Position numbers and translations under genes: made by a program. Below the pieces are notes generated by a model. It did not search any database and was not told the origin of the DNA. It was given only the letters and a program-made list of their open reading frames with translations. 7,553 bases of DNA, from contig DITZ01000072.1 in assembly GCA_002422985.1 (NCBI GenBank), positions 40,459 through 48,011 on the forward strand, given 5' to 3'. The stretch comes from Sphingomonadales bacterium UBA6171. Its GTDB lineage: Bacteria > Pseudomonadota > Alphaproteobacteria > Sphingomonadales > Sphingomonadaceae. Below, piece after piece: positions 1-6,469 of the stretch; within the stretch, counting starts at the first letter, position 1; each line of letters starts with the position of its first letter.

Positions 1-1145
1 TCGCCAAGCGCAATCGCCTTGCCATTGCCGATGAAGGGGAAGCGGCCGACCTTCACCGCATGGCCGGCTTCCCTGGCCCTGGCTTCGGTGAGGCCGACCG
101 ACGCCACCTGCGGCCGGGCATAGGTGCAGCCGGGGATGTTGGACTTGTCCATCGGGTGGGCGTGCGGGGCGCCCAGCATCTTCTCCACGGCGACCACGCC
201 CTCATGGCTCGCCTTGTGCGCCAGCCATGGCGCGCCGGTGACGTCACCGATGGCCCACAGGCCCGGCACATTGGTCTCGCCCCAGGCGTTGGTGACGATA
301 TGGCCGCGATCGAGCGTGACGCCCAGCGCCTCCAGCCCCAGATTTTCCGTGTTGGGCGCGATGCCCACCGCGATGATGACATGGCTGAAGCGGCTGGCCT
401 CGCCATTGATGGTGGCGGTGACACCGTCAGCCGCCACGTCCAGCTTTTCCACCGACGCCCCGGTGCGGATGGTCATGCCCTGTTTGGTGAGCGCCTTTTC
501 CATGAAGGCGGAAATGTCGGCATCCTCCACCGGCAGGATGCGATCCAGCATTTCAACGATGGTGACCTTCGCGCCCATGTCGGAAAAGAAGCTGGCGAAT
601 TCAACGCCGATGGCGCCCGAGCCGATGACCAGCAAGGCGGTTGGCATGGCGGGCGGCACCATGGCGTGGCGATAGGTCCACACCCGCTCGCCATCGGCCT
701 TCAGATGCGGCAGTTCGCGGGCGCGGGCGCCGGTGGCGACAATGACGTTGGTGGCGGTGAGGCTGCGTTCGCCAACCTGAACCGTTGTCGGCCCGGTCAG
801 CGTGGCGGTGCCTTCCACGACCGTTACCTTGTTCTTCTTCATCAGGCCCTTAACGCCTGAATTGAGCTGGTTCGCCACTTTGCGGCTGCGTTCCGTCACC
901 TTGGCAAGATCGAATCCGACCTCACCCGCCGTCAGCCCATAGGCGGAGGCATTGTCCATATAATGTTTGATCTCGGCCGAGCGCAGCAGCGCCTTGGTGG
1001 GGATGCAGCCCCAGTTGAGGCAGATGCCGCCCAGCCGCTCGCGTTCCACGATGGCAACCTTGGCCCCCAGCTGCGCGGCGCGGATGGCGGCGACATAGCC
1101 GCCGGGGCCGGAGCCGACGATGACGAGATCAAATTGGTCGCTCAT
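1..1145 (-). CDS. lpdA: Dihydrolipoyl dehydrogenase, E3 of pyruvate dehydrogenase (3' end cut by window)
   Basis: This FAD flavoenzyme reoxidises the dihydrolipoyl arm of E2 and passes electrons to NAD+ in the cytoplasm. The 381 codons in the window give an N-terminal FAD-binding glycine motif GSGPGG (residues 11-16), the redox-active disulfide CLNWGC (Cys42 and Cys47), a second Rossmann motif GSGAIG for NAD (175-180), and the AIGDV FAD motif (Asp301). The family usually has about 465 residues, so roughly 85 are missing beyond base 1, including the interface domain with the His-Glu catalytic pair. The ATG at 1145-1143 is chosen because AGGG lies 7 bases upstream and because it overlaps the stop of the preceding small frame as ATGA, which suggests coupled translation. 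It is the last pdh gene seen. No stop or frameshift was noticed in the stretches read. Identity is secure; assignment to the pyruvate complex rather than another 2-oxoacid complex rests on the operon. Confidence 0.97.
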   Translation of the reverse strand, partial: MSDQFDLVIVGSGPGGYVAAIRAAQLGAKVAIVERERLGGICLNWGCIPTKALLRSAEIKHYMDNASAYGLTAGEVGFDLAKVTERSRKVANQLNSGVKGLMKKNKVTVVEGTATLTGPTTVQVGERSLTATNVIVATGARARELPHLKADGERVWTYRHAMVPPAMPTALLVIGSGAIGVEFASFFSDMGAKVTIVEMLDRILPVEDADISAFMEKALTKQGMTIRTGASVEKLDVAADGVTATINGEASRFSHVIIAVGIAPNTENLGLEALGVTLDRGHIVTNAWGETNVPGLWAIGDVTGAPWLAHKASHEGVVAVEKMLGAPHAHPMDKSNIPGCTYARPQVASVGLTEARAREAGHAVKVGRFPFIGNGKAIALG

Positions 1146-1357
1146 GTCTTTACCCTTTGTCGGTCAGGCGAAATATCTGTTCTGGCCGTTGCCGGCAGGT
1201 GCAGGTCAGCGGTGCACCAGACCGGGCCGCCGGTGCCGGCCTTGGCGGCTGCCGGCACGAAGCGTCCGGCGACGACCCCGTTGCGTGTGACGATCACCGG
1301 CGCATTGCCCTTCAGCCCGTCTGATACGCTCCCGGAACGCGCCTGCGCCCATTTCAC
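1142..1357 (-). CDS. Small Phd/YefM antitoxin-like reading frame between pdhC and lpdA, possibly frameshifted
   Basis: This is a 71-codon frame starting at GTG (1357-1355), with AAGGGG six bases upstream, 32 bases after the pdhC stop. Its TGA overlaps the lpdA ATG as ATGA. Residues about 17-36 contain APVIVTRNGVVAGRFVP, which resembles the strand-turn-strand part of Phd/YefM-type antitoxins (consensus like PVVITRRGKPVARLVP). The N-terminal DNA-binding helix expected before it is poor in this frame. The alternative frame just upstream reads MGAGAFRER, which resembles the missing helix, so a frameshift around 1330-1342 is possible. Codon choice is GC-rich at third positions over the middle of the frame, as in a real gene, but decays over the last 15 codons or so. 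No toxin gene is adjacent. It may be an orphan antitoxin or regulator, a decaying pseudogene, or an untranslated spacer. The family call is by eye. Confidence 0.45.
   Translation of the reverse strand: MKWAQARSGSVSDGLKGNAPVIVTRNGVVAGRFVPAAAKAGTGGPVWCTADLHLPATARTDISPDRQRVKT
1153..1158 (-). promoter_or_regulatory. Ribosome binding site of lpdA
   Basis: AAAGGG on the minus strand, 7 bases before the lpdA ATG. It lies inside the last codons of the upstream small frame and supports the ATG at 1145 as the start. Confidence 0.6.
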
Positions 1358-1389
1358 TGCCGGCCCCTTCTGTCCACAATGCGGGCCAA

Positions 1390-2721
1390 TCAGGCAAGCA
1401 TGGACATGGGATTCTCCACCAGTGCCTTGAACGCGCTCATGAATGTGGCACCAACCGAGCCGTCGATGGCGCGGTGGTCAAAGCTGCCGGTGGCGCTCAT
1501 GATCGTGGCGACAGCAAGCGCGTCGTCCACGACATAAGGGCGCTTTTCGCCGGCGCCGATGGCCAGGATCAGACCCTCCGGCGGATTGATGACGGCGTCG
1601 AACTGCTTGATGCCGAACATGCCCAGGTTGGAGATGCTGGCGGTGCCGTCGCTATATTCCGACGGTTGCAGCTTGCCATCGCGGGCGCGGGCGGCAAGAT
1701 CCTTCATCTCGGTCGCGATGACAGAGAGGCGCTTGTTGCCCGCGTCGCGGATGACGGGCGTGATAAGACCGCCGGGGATGGCAACCGCGACCGACACATC
1801 GGCACGGCTGAACCGGCGCAGGCTGTCGCCCTGGAAGCTGACATTGCTGTCCGGCACCTGCATGAGGGCGAGACCAAGCGCCTTCACCAGCATGTCGTTC
1901 ACCGACAGCTTAACGCCCTGCGCATCCAGCGCCTTGTTCAGATCGGCGCGCAGCTTCAGCAGCGCATCGAGCCGGACATCAACGGTAAGGTAGAAATGCG
2001 GAACGGTCTGTTTCGATTCCGTGAGACGGCGCGCGATGGTCCTGCGCATGTTGGAAAGCTTGATCGTCTCGTGCGGAACCGCCGTGGCAGTGGAGGCCGG
2101 TGCTGCGGCCGGGGCGGGCGCTGCGGGGGCCGGAACTGGCGCAGCAGCCTCCGGGGCGGGCGCAGCGGCGGCCGGGGCAGGTGCGGCGGCGGCGGGGGCC
2201 GTCATACCGCCCCCGGCCGCAATGGCGGCTTCGATATCGGCCTTCACGATGCGCCCGCCGGGTCCGCTGCCCTTCAGCGTGGCGATATCGATGCCGGCCT
2301 GTTCGGCGATGCGGCGCGCCAGCGGGCTGATGGGGAGGCGCTCGCCGGCGGCCGCGGCCGGTGCAGCCGCCGGTTCGGGTGCGGCAACAGGTGCCACTGC
2401 CGCAGTCACGGCCGGTGCGGGTGTCGCAGCAGCAGCCACCGGGGCCGGTGCGGCCCTGGGCGCGGGCGGCGCATCTTCGCCTTCACCGGCCAGCCGGGCG
2501 AGAACGGCGCGCACCAGCACATTTTCCGTGCCTTCGCTCACCAAAATCTCCGTGACCACGCCCTCATCCACGGCTTCAACCTCCATCGTGGCCTTGTCGG
2601 TTTCGATCTCGGCGATCACGTCGCCGGGGCGAACGGTGTCGCCCACCTTGATGTGCCATTTGGCGAGTGTCCCCGACTCCATGGTCGGCGACAGGGCGGG
2701 CATGGTGATATCGATGGCCAT
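1390..2721 (-). CDS. pdhC: Dihydrolipoamide acetyltransferase, E2 core of pyruvate dehydrogenase
   Basis: E2 transfers the acetyl group from its lipoyl arm to coenzyme A and forms the core of the complex. The 443 residues show one N-terminal lipoyl domain (about 1-80) with the lipoylated lysine in ETDKATME (Lys43), a flexible Ala/Pro linker (about 83-126), the peripheral subunit-binding domain (about 129-167, SPLARRIAEQ ... GSGPGGRIVKADI), a second Ala/Pro linker (about 171-214), and the acyltransferase domain (about 218-443). That domain ends in the active-site motif DHRAIDG (His416, Asp420). Length and domain order are normal for a one-lipoyl alphaproteobacterial E2. The ATG at 2721 follows pdhB by 9 bases, and the gap itself carries AGGG. 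DNA encoding the linkers is very GC-rich and repetitive. Since E1 beta here has no lipoyl domain, Lys43 is the only lipoylation site visible in the operon. Confidence 0.98.
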   Translation of the reverse strand: MAIDITMPALSPTMESGTLAKWHIKVGDTVRPGDVIAEIETDKATMEVEAVDEGVVTEILVSEGTENVLVRAVLARLAGEGEDAPPAPRAAPAPVAAAATPAPAVTAAVAPVAAPEPAAAPAAAAGERLPISPLARRIAEQAGIDIATLKGSGPGGRIVKADIEAAIAAGGGMTAPAAAAPAPAAAAPAPEAAAPVPAPAAPAPAAAPASTATAVPHETIKLSNMRRTIARRLTESKQTVPHFYLTVDVRLDALLKLRADLNKALDAQGVKLSVNDMLVKALGLALMQVPDSNVSFQGDSLRRFSRADVSVAVAIPGGLITPVIRDAGNKRLSVIATEMKDLAARARDGKLQPSEYSDGTASISNLGMFGIKQFDAVINPPEGLILAIGAGEKRPYVVDDALAVATIMSATGSFDHRAIDGSVGATFMSAFKALVENPMSMLA

Positions 2722-2726
2722 GATTT

Positions 2727-2730
2727 CCCT
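2727..2730 (-). promoter_or_regulatory. Ribosome binding site of pdhC
   Basis: AGGG on the minus strand occupies the 9-base gap between the pdhB stop and the pdhC ATG, 5 bases before the start. It fixes the pdhC start and shows close coupling of the two genes. Confidence 0.7.
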
Positions 2731-3702
2731 TTAGATAATCGACTTGACGGCTGCCACGACGTCGGCAGCCTTGACCACCGCCGCCTTCTCCAGATTATGG
2801 GCATAAGGCAACGGCACATCCTTGTTGGTGACCCGCAGGACCGGGGCATCAAGGTCGTCAAAGCCCTTCTCCATCGCAATCGCGATGATTTCGCTGGCGA
2901 TGGAGCAGACGGGCCAGCCTTCCTCCACAACCACCAGCCGGTTGGTCTTTTTGAGCGACGCCAGCACCGCCGCTTCATCGAGCGGCCGGAGCGTGCGCAG
3001 GTCGATCACCTCGCAGCTGATGCCATCGGCGGCCAATATATTGGCGGCCTCCAGCGCCAGGCCGACGCCGATCGCATAGGAGACGATGGTGACATCCTTC
3101 CCCTCGCGGTGCACGCGCGCCTTGCCGATTTCAACGACATGCTCGCCTTCGGGCACATCGAAGCTCTGGCCATAGAGCAGCTCATTCTCCAGAAACACCA
3201 CCGGATCGGGTGAGCGGATGGCCGCCTTCAACAGCCCCTTGGCGTCGGCGCTGTCATAGGGCGCGATCACCAGCAGGCCGGGGACGGAGGCATACCAGGG
3301 GGCATAATTCTGGCTGTGCTGCGCGCCAACGCGGGACGCCGAGCCATTGGGGCCACGGAACACGATCGGGCAGCGCATCTGGCCGCCGGACATATAGTTC
3401 GTCTTGGCCGCCGAATTGACGATATGGTCGATGGCCTGCATCGCGAAGTTGAAGGTCATGAACTCGACGACAGGCTTCAGCCCGCCCATGGCCGCGCCCA
3501 CGCCCAGGCCAGCGAAGCCATATTCGGTGATGGGGGTGTCCACCACGCGGGCGGGGCCGAATTCCTGCAACAGGCCCTGCGTAACCTTATAGGCACCCTG
3601 ATATTCGGCGACTTCCTCGCCCATCACGAATACATCCTCGTCGCGCCGCATTTCCTCGGCCATGGCATCGCGGAGTGCTTCGCGTACTGTCATCGTGGGC
3701 AT
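2731..3702 (-). CDS. pdhB: Pyruvate dehydrogenase E1 component, beta subunit (no lipoyl domain)
   Basis: This subunit pairs with E1 alpha (pdhA) to form the thiamine-diphosphate enzyme that decarboxylates pyruvate and acetylates the E2 lipoyl arm. The 323 residues begin directly with the transketolase-like pyrimidine-binding domain (MTVREALRDAM ... MGEEVAEYQGAYKVT). Glu60 in DTPITE is the counterpart of the glutamate that activates the cofactor aminopyrimidine. His129 in GAQHSQ matches the conserved E1 beta active-site histidine. The C-terminal transketolase domain follows (about 190-320, VIDLRTLRPLD). Many alphaproteobacterial PdhB proteins carry an extra N-terminal lipoyl domain and reach about 460 residues; this one does not. 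The start at 3702 has GGAG 7 bases upstream. Met4 (3693) is an alternative that would give an ATGA overlap with the preceding small gene but lacks a well-spaced ribosome site. GC content is clearly higher than in pdhA. Confidence 0.97.
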   Translation of the reverse strand: MPTMTVREALRDAMAEEMRRDEDVFVMGEEVAEYQGAYKVTQGLLQEFGPARVVDTPITEYGFAGLGVGAAMGGLKPVVEFMTFNFAMQAIDHIVNSAAKTNYMSGGQMRCPIVFRGPNGSASRVGAQHSQNYAPWYASVPGLLVIAPYDSADAKGLLKAAIRSPDPVVFLENELLYGQSFDVPEGEHVVEIGKARVHREGKDVTIVSYAIGVGLALEAANILAADGISCEVIDLRTLRPLDEAAVLASLKKTNRLVVVEEGWPVCSIASEIIAIAMEKGFDDLDAPVLRVTNKDVPLPYAHNLEKAAVVKAADVVAAVKSII

Positions 3703-3869
3703 GGTCGTTCTCCATTTTTCCCGGGCTCTTCCACCACGGGTTCTGCATTGTACAATGTGACTTTAGTTACTTTTACTTTTGGGGTTGGTGGTACTTTATC
3801 TCCATACAGATCGTCAGCTTCCAGTTGCTCTTTTGTGATCTTCTCGGGATGCAACCGGAGTTTTGTCAT
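3690..3869 (-). CDS. Unrecognised 59-residue protein encoded between pdhA and pdhB
   Basis: I do not recognise this protein. The frame has an ATG whose A is the last base of the pdhA stop (TGATG), and it ends in TGA inside the first codons of pdhB, a 13-base overlap. Such packing points to coupled translation, because no strong ribosome site precedes the ATG. The product starts MTKLRLHPEKITKEQLEADD, likely a short amphipathic helix. Then comes a Pro/Lys/Val stretch (residues 25-39, VPPTPKVKVTKVT) and an acidic Pro-rich tail (43-49). It has 8 Lys and 8 Pro, a single Cys near the end, no membrane segment, no signal peptide and no lipoyl or subunit-binding motif. The DNA is about 45% GC, much lower than pdhB and lower than pdhA, with AAA, ACA and GTA codons common. 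It could be a small accessory or linker protein of the complex, a leader-like coupling frame, or remnant DNA left by recombination. Confidence 0.55.
   Translation of the reverse strand: MTKLRLHPEKITKEQLEADDLYGDKVPPTPKVKVTKVTLYNAEPVVEEPGKNGERPCPR
3710..3713 (-). promoter_or_regulatory. Ribosome binding site of pdhB
   Basis: GGAG on the minus strand, 7 bases before the ATG at 3702 and 16 bases before the alternative ATG at 3693, so it favours the longer pdhB start. It lies within the 3' end of the 59-codon gene, so ribosomes finishing that gene would pass over it. Confidence 0.65.
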
Positions 3870-4900
3870 CAGCTCAGCACGTCCGTCCAGAGTTCGGTTG
3901 GCTCGGGCTCGGGGCTTTCCTTAGCGAATTCGGCCGCCGCGTTAACGATGGCTTTCACCTCGTCCTCGATCTTTTTGAAGGCGGCGTCGCCCGCTATGCC
4001 TTCGGCTTCCAGGTATTTGCGGAAGGTGGTGATGGGATCCCGGTTTTCCTTGTAATCCTCGACCTCTTCCTTGGTGCGGTATTTCGCCGGGTCGGACATG
4101 GAGTGGCCACGGTAACGGTAGGTTTTTACCTCCATCAAATACGGGCCTTTGCCGCTGCGCACATGCTCGATCACCTTTTTTGCGCCTTCGTACACCTCCA
4201 ACACGTTCATGCCGTTCACCTGCACGCCCGGAATACCGAATGCCTCGCCGCGTTTATAGAGCTCGGTATTGGCGGCGTGGCGCTTGGTGCTGGTGCCCAT
4301 GGCGTATTCGTTATTCTCAATAATGTAGATTACCGGCAGTTGCCACAGCGAAGCCATGTTGAAGCTTTCATACACCTGCCCCTGGTTCGCTGCGCCATCG
4401 CCGAAATAGGTCATGGTGATATGGCCGGTATTTTTGTATTTCTGAGCGAACGCCAGACCAGTGCCGAGCGGCACGTTGGCGCCGACAATGCCGTGTCCAC
4501 CGAAGAACTGTTTCTCGACCGAGAACATATGCATCGAGCCGCCCTTGCCCTTCGAGAACCCACCGATGCGGCCGGTGAGTTCGGCCATGATGCCTTTGGG
4601 GTCCATGCCGCAGGCGAGCATATGCGCGTGGTCGCGGTAGGTGGTGATCACGGCATCGCCTGCCTTGGCGGCGGACTGGATGCCGGTGACTACCGCTTCC
4701 TGCCCGATATAAAGATGGCAAAACCCGCCGATTAAACCCATGCCGTAAAGCTGGCCTGCTTTCTCTTCAAAACGGCGGATGAGCAGCATTTCCCGGAACA
4801 TCGCCAGGAGTTTTTCCTTGGGCAGTCCACTGGGTGCCGCTGCCGCTTTGCTGGCAGTGGTTTTGGCTGAGGGGGCTTTCTTCGCGGCAGCAGGGCTCAT
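3869..4900 (-). CDS. pdhA: Pyruvate dehydrogenase E1 component, alpha subunit
   Basis: E1 alpha binds thiamine diphosphate and Mg2+ and, with pdhB, carries out oxidative decarboxylation of pyruvate. The 343 residues have an Ala/Lys/Ser-rich N-terminal tail (1-26) that probably helps dock E1 on E2, then the catalytic fold from LPKEKLLAMFREMLLIRRFE. The diphosphate-binding motif runs from GDG (167-169) to ENN (195-197), with Asp168 and Asn197 as the expected metal ligands. The active-site loop reads YRYRGHSMSDPAKYRT (about 261-276, His266). Length is normal. The ATG at 4900 has AGGAAG five bases upstream. It is the first gene of the pdh operon and is separated by a divergent spacer from the nuclease-family gene. 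GC is moderate (mid-50s by eye), closer to eno than to pdhB/pdhC. Confidence 0.98.
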   Translation of the reverse strand: MSPAAAKKAPSAKTTASKAAAAPSGLPKEKLLAMFREMLLIRRFEEKAGQLYGMGLIGGFCHLYIGQEAVVTGIQSAAKAGDAVITTYRDHAHMLACGMDPKGIMAELTGRIGGFSKGKGGSMHMFSVEKQFFGGHGIVGANVPLGTGLAFAQKYKNTGHITMTYFGDGAANQGQVYESFNMASLWQLPVIYIIENNEYAMGTSTKRHAANTELYKRGEAFGIPGVQVNGMNVLEVYEGAKKVIEHVRSGKGPYLMEVKTYRYRGHSMSDPAKYRTKEEVEDYKENRDPITTFRKYLEAEGIAGDAAFKKIEDEVKAIVNAAAEFAKESPEPEPTELWTDVLS

Positions 4901-5059
4901 AGTCTTCCTGTAGTGTTTTTCGTGAAGGGCTCTTTGTAGCGCGCCGCGCCCAAATCACAAGTCTTTTAGCCTGTTTTACCCGCCGCTTATAGTGCGCTGC
5001 AGCATAGCTGCTAAGTAAACTTCACGGATTTGTCATGCAATGGCGGCGAGTACGCAATT
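4901..5059. promoter_or_regulatory. Divergent promoter region between pdhA and the nuclease-family gene
   Basis: This spacer should hold the pdh operon promoter (minus strand) and the promoter of the plus-strand gene. On the minus strand TTGTGA, 16 bases, then TACAAA is a fair sigma70-like pair (about 4935-4962). On the plus strand TATAGT at 4988-4993 is a possible -10 box with only a weak -35. A perfect 5-base inverted repeat with 3-base centre, GCAGC-ATA-GCTGC, lies at 4999-5011 and abuts the palindrome GCTGCAGC (4996-5003). It could be an operator for a regulator acting on either gene. These are by-eye assignments; no known regulator site was recognised. Confidence 0.35.
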
Positions 5060-6097
5060 ATGGTCGCCGCCATGTCGCCGTTCGATAGCCAGCCCCGTCC
5101 CTCCACGAAAATCACCCGCGCATCCCGAGCGGAGGACGACAAGCCGCTGCGCGTGGCCAGCTGGAATCTTGGCAATCTGGGGAAAAGAGCTGACGAACAT
5201 CGGTATCATATTTTTGCCGAAATTCTCGGCCGCCGTATGGGTGCTCCGCATATTATTGCCGTACAGGAATTATGCGGTGATTTAGACGCGGACGGCAAGC
5301 GCCAGCCCGAAGCAACCCACCACGCCCATCGACTGATCAGGGAGTTGCAGCGTTACACCGGCCATACCTATGCTTATTGCGAAGTTCCCAATGCGCAAGG
5401 CAGCAACGTATCGTCAGACCCGTATCGCATTCGCAATGGTTTTTTTTACCGCACCGACCGTATCGCCCTGAACGCACCCGACTATGGCATGCTTACCAAC
5501 AACCCCATGGCTTGGCGCGCGCACGCCTCTTCCTTTAGAAATTTACGCGCACCTCTTATTGGCCAATTTACCGATAAGGTGACGGGCGAAAATCATTATA
5601 TCGCCAACCTTCATCTATGCTCGGATCATGGCAAAAATGCATCCATGCATGCATTGCGCTACGAACAGCTCGGGCACGTTACCGATTTTTACACGCAATT
5701 GGGTAAGGAAGCCTACGACCGCGATGTAACGGCACATTTTATGGTGCTGGGTGATTTCAACGCAAACTGGGCACAGGAACCGGTTTCATATAGCTCTAGC
5801 AAACGCATTCCACGGGATTTGCCCTCGCGCATGGAAGCGGTCGATTTGAATCAGGCGACCAAAGCCATTCAGCATAATACGGTGCGCAGCAATCACTCCG
5901 GAGAACGGCCGGTTATCGATCATGCGTTCGTTTCACATAGCTTGCGTAATCGCCTCATCGGGCTGGATAATCCCGATACACGCAGGCTTGGCGCACCGAG
6001 CGATCACAACCCGATCTGCCTGACCATCGCAACTTCGCCCCCCGCACGCGATGTTTGTCTGGTTCCGCTTTCGCACGGCGCAGCGTTTTCGCGGTAA
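5060..6097 (+). CDS. Endonuclease/exonuclease/phosphatase (EEP) family protein
   Basis: Members of this fold are metal-dependent phosphodiesterases or phosphatases (DNases, AP endonucleases, sphingomyelinase-like and inositol-phosphatase-like enzymes); the substrate here is unknown. With the ATG at 5060 the protein has 345 residues and a full set of family motifs: LRVASWNLGNL (Asn37), AVQE (Glu70), ANLHL (His185), GDFNAN (Asp232, Asn234), IDHAF (Asp287, His288) and APSDHNP (Asp315, His316). It therefore looks catalytically intact. No clear signal peptide or membrane segment is visible, so a cytoplasmic location is likely. TTG at 5030 and ATG at 5072 are alternative starts; none has a convincing ribosome site, with GGCGAG before 5060 the best. 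It stands alone on the plus strand, divergent from pdhA and convergent with ftsB, breaking the usual eno-ftsB-pdhA run. GC is near 50%, lower than the pdh genes. Confidence 0.88.
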   Translation: MVAAMSPFDSQPRPSTKITRASRAEDDKPLRVASWNLGNLGKRADEHRYHIFAEILGRRMGAPHIIAVQELCGDLDADGKRQPEATHHAHRLIRELQRYTGHTYAYCEVPNAQGSNVSSDPYRIRNGFFYRTDRIALNAPDYGMLTNNPMAWRAHASSFRNLRAPLIGQFTDKVTGENHYIANLHLCSDHGKNASMHALRYEQLGHVTDFYTQLGKEAYDRDVTAHFMVLGDFNANWAQEPVSYSSSKRIPRDLPSRMEAVDLNQATKAIQHNTVRSNHSGERPVIDHAFVSHSLRNRLIGLDNPDTRRLGAPSDHNPICLTIATSPPARDVCLVPLSHGAAFSR

Positions 6098-6154
6098 GGG
6101 CTGCTCTACTGTCTTAGTATGGGTGCTGCGGCTGGTGTTCGCCAGCTCGACTGA
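6098..6154. other. Convergent spacer between the EEP gene and ftsB
   Basis: These 57 bases lie between two converging stop codons. A small hairpin, GCTGG-TGTTCG-CCAGC (6131-6146), is present, without a following run of T on either strand, so it is at best a weak termination structure. No other feature is visible. Confidence 0.3.
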
Positions 6155-6469
6155 TCAGCGGCCCAGCATGACCACTTCGTTGGGCCGCATGACGCCCAGC
6201 ATACGACGCATTTGTTCGTCGAGCAGGTCGAGATCGAGGTTGGAATCGCGCAGGTGCGAAACCCGAAGCTCCACCCGCTCGCGCTCCATACGAGTCTTGG
6301 ACAGTTCTTCCTGCACAGCGGATAGTTGGCCCTGCTCGCGCAGCAAAGCGTAGAGGCCACGTTCGCCGTGGAGAGAATGGAAAAGCAGGTAAAATACGGC
6401 ACAGGCCAGCAGCAACGGCTTTACCAGCCGCGCCGGTGTCATCACCTGTCTGCGCGCACGCACCATCAT
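6155..6469 (-). CDS. ftsB: FtsB/DivIC-type septum formation initiator protein
   Basis: FtsB/DivIC proteins are small bitopic membrane proteins that pair with FtsL and help activate septal peptidoglycan synthesis at the divisome. The 104 residues show a basic cytoplasmic start (RARRQ), a single membrane helix (about 15-33, LVKPLLLACAVFYLLFHSL), a periplasmic coiled coil (about 38-75, rich in Glu, Arg, Leu and Gln) and the DLLDEQMRRMLGVMRPNEVV segment (81-100). That last segment matches the alphaproteobacterial version of the family, where LLDEQ-RRMLG is typical. Length is as expected. The start is one of two adjacent ATGs (6469 or 6466), with AAGGGG about 11 bases upstream, slightly far. Its position downstream of eno and upstream of pdhA is the usual one in alphaproteobacteria, which supports the call. 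Whether to name it ftsB or divIC is a matter of convention. Confidence 0.9.
   Translation of the reverse strand: MMVRARRQVMTPARLVKPLLLACAVFYLLFHSLHGERGLYALLREQGQLSAVQEELSKTRMERERVELRVSHLRDSNLDLDLLDEQMRRMLGVMRPNEVVMLGR

Noticed and set aside
60..860. Plus-strand open frame of 266 codons antisense to lpdA
   Set aside because: It mirrors the GC-rich codons of lpdA, whose motifs are unmistakable on the minus strand; the translation has low-complexity Gly/Asp/His runs and no family resemblance.
2080..2475. GC-rich repetitive DNA that looks like a tandem repeat
   Set aside because: The repetition is explained by the two Ala/Pro linkers of E2 on the minus strand (2344-2475 and 2080-2211), a normal property of the protein.
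1474..3213. Plus-strand open frame of 579 codons antisense to pdhC and pdhB
   Set aside because: It is a GC-driven shadow: the composition is Arg/Gly/His-rich without recognisable domains, it crosses two genes with clear motifs on the other strand, and it has no supporting start context.
4070..4125. HSMSD loop of E1 alpha as a kinase phosphorylation site
   Set aside because: The serine is conserved for structure in the active-site loop; mitochondrial-type regulation by phosphorylation is not established for bacterial E1 and no kinase gene is present in the window.
3863..4735. Plus-strand open frame of 290 codons antisense to pdhA
   Set aside because: The frame lies almost entirely over pdhA, which has intact thiamine-diphosphate motifs, and the plus-strand translation shows no recognisable domain.
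6131..6146. Hairpin between the EEP gene and ftsB as an intrinsic terminator
   Set aside because: The stem has only five base pairs and there is no T-run after it on either strand.
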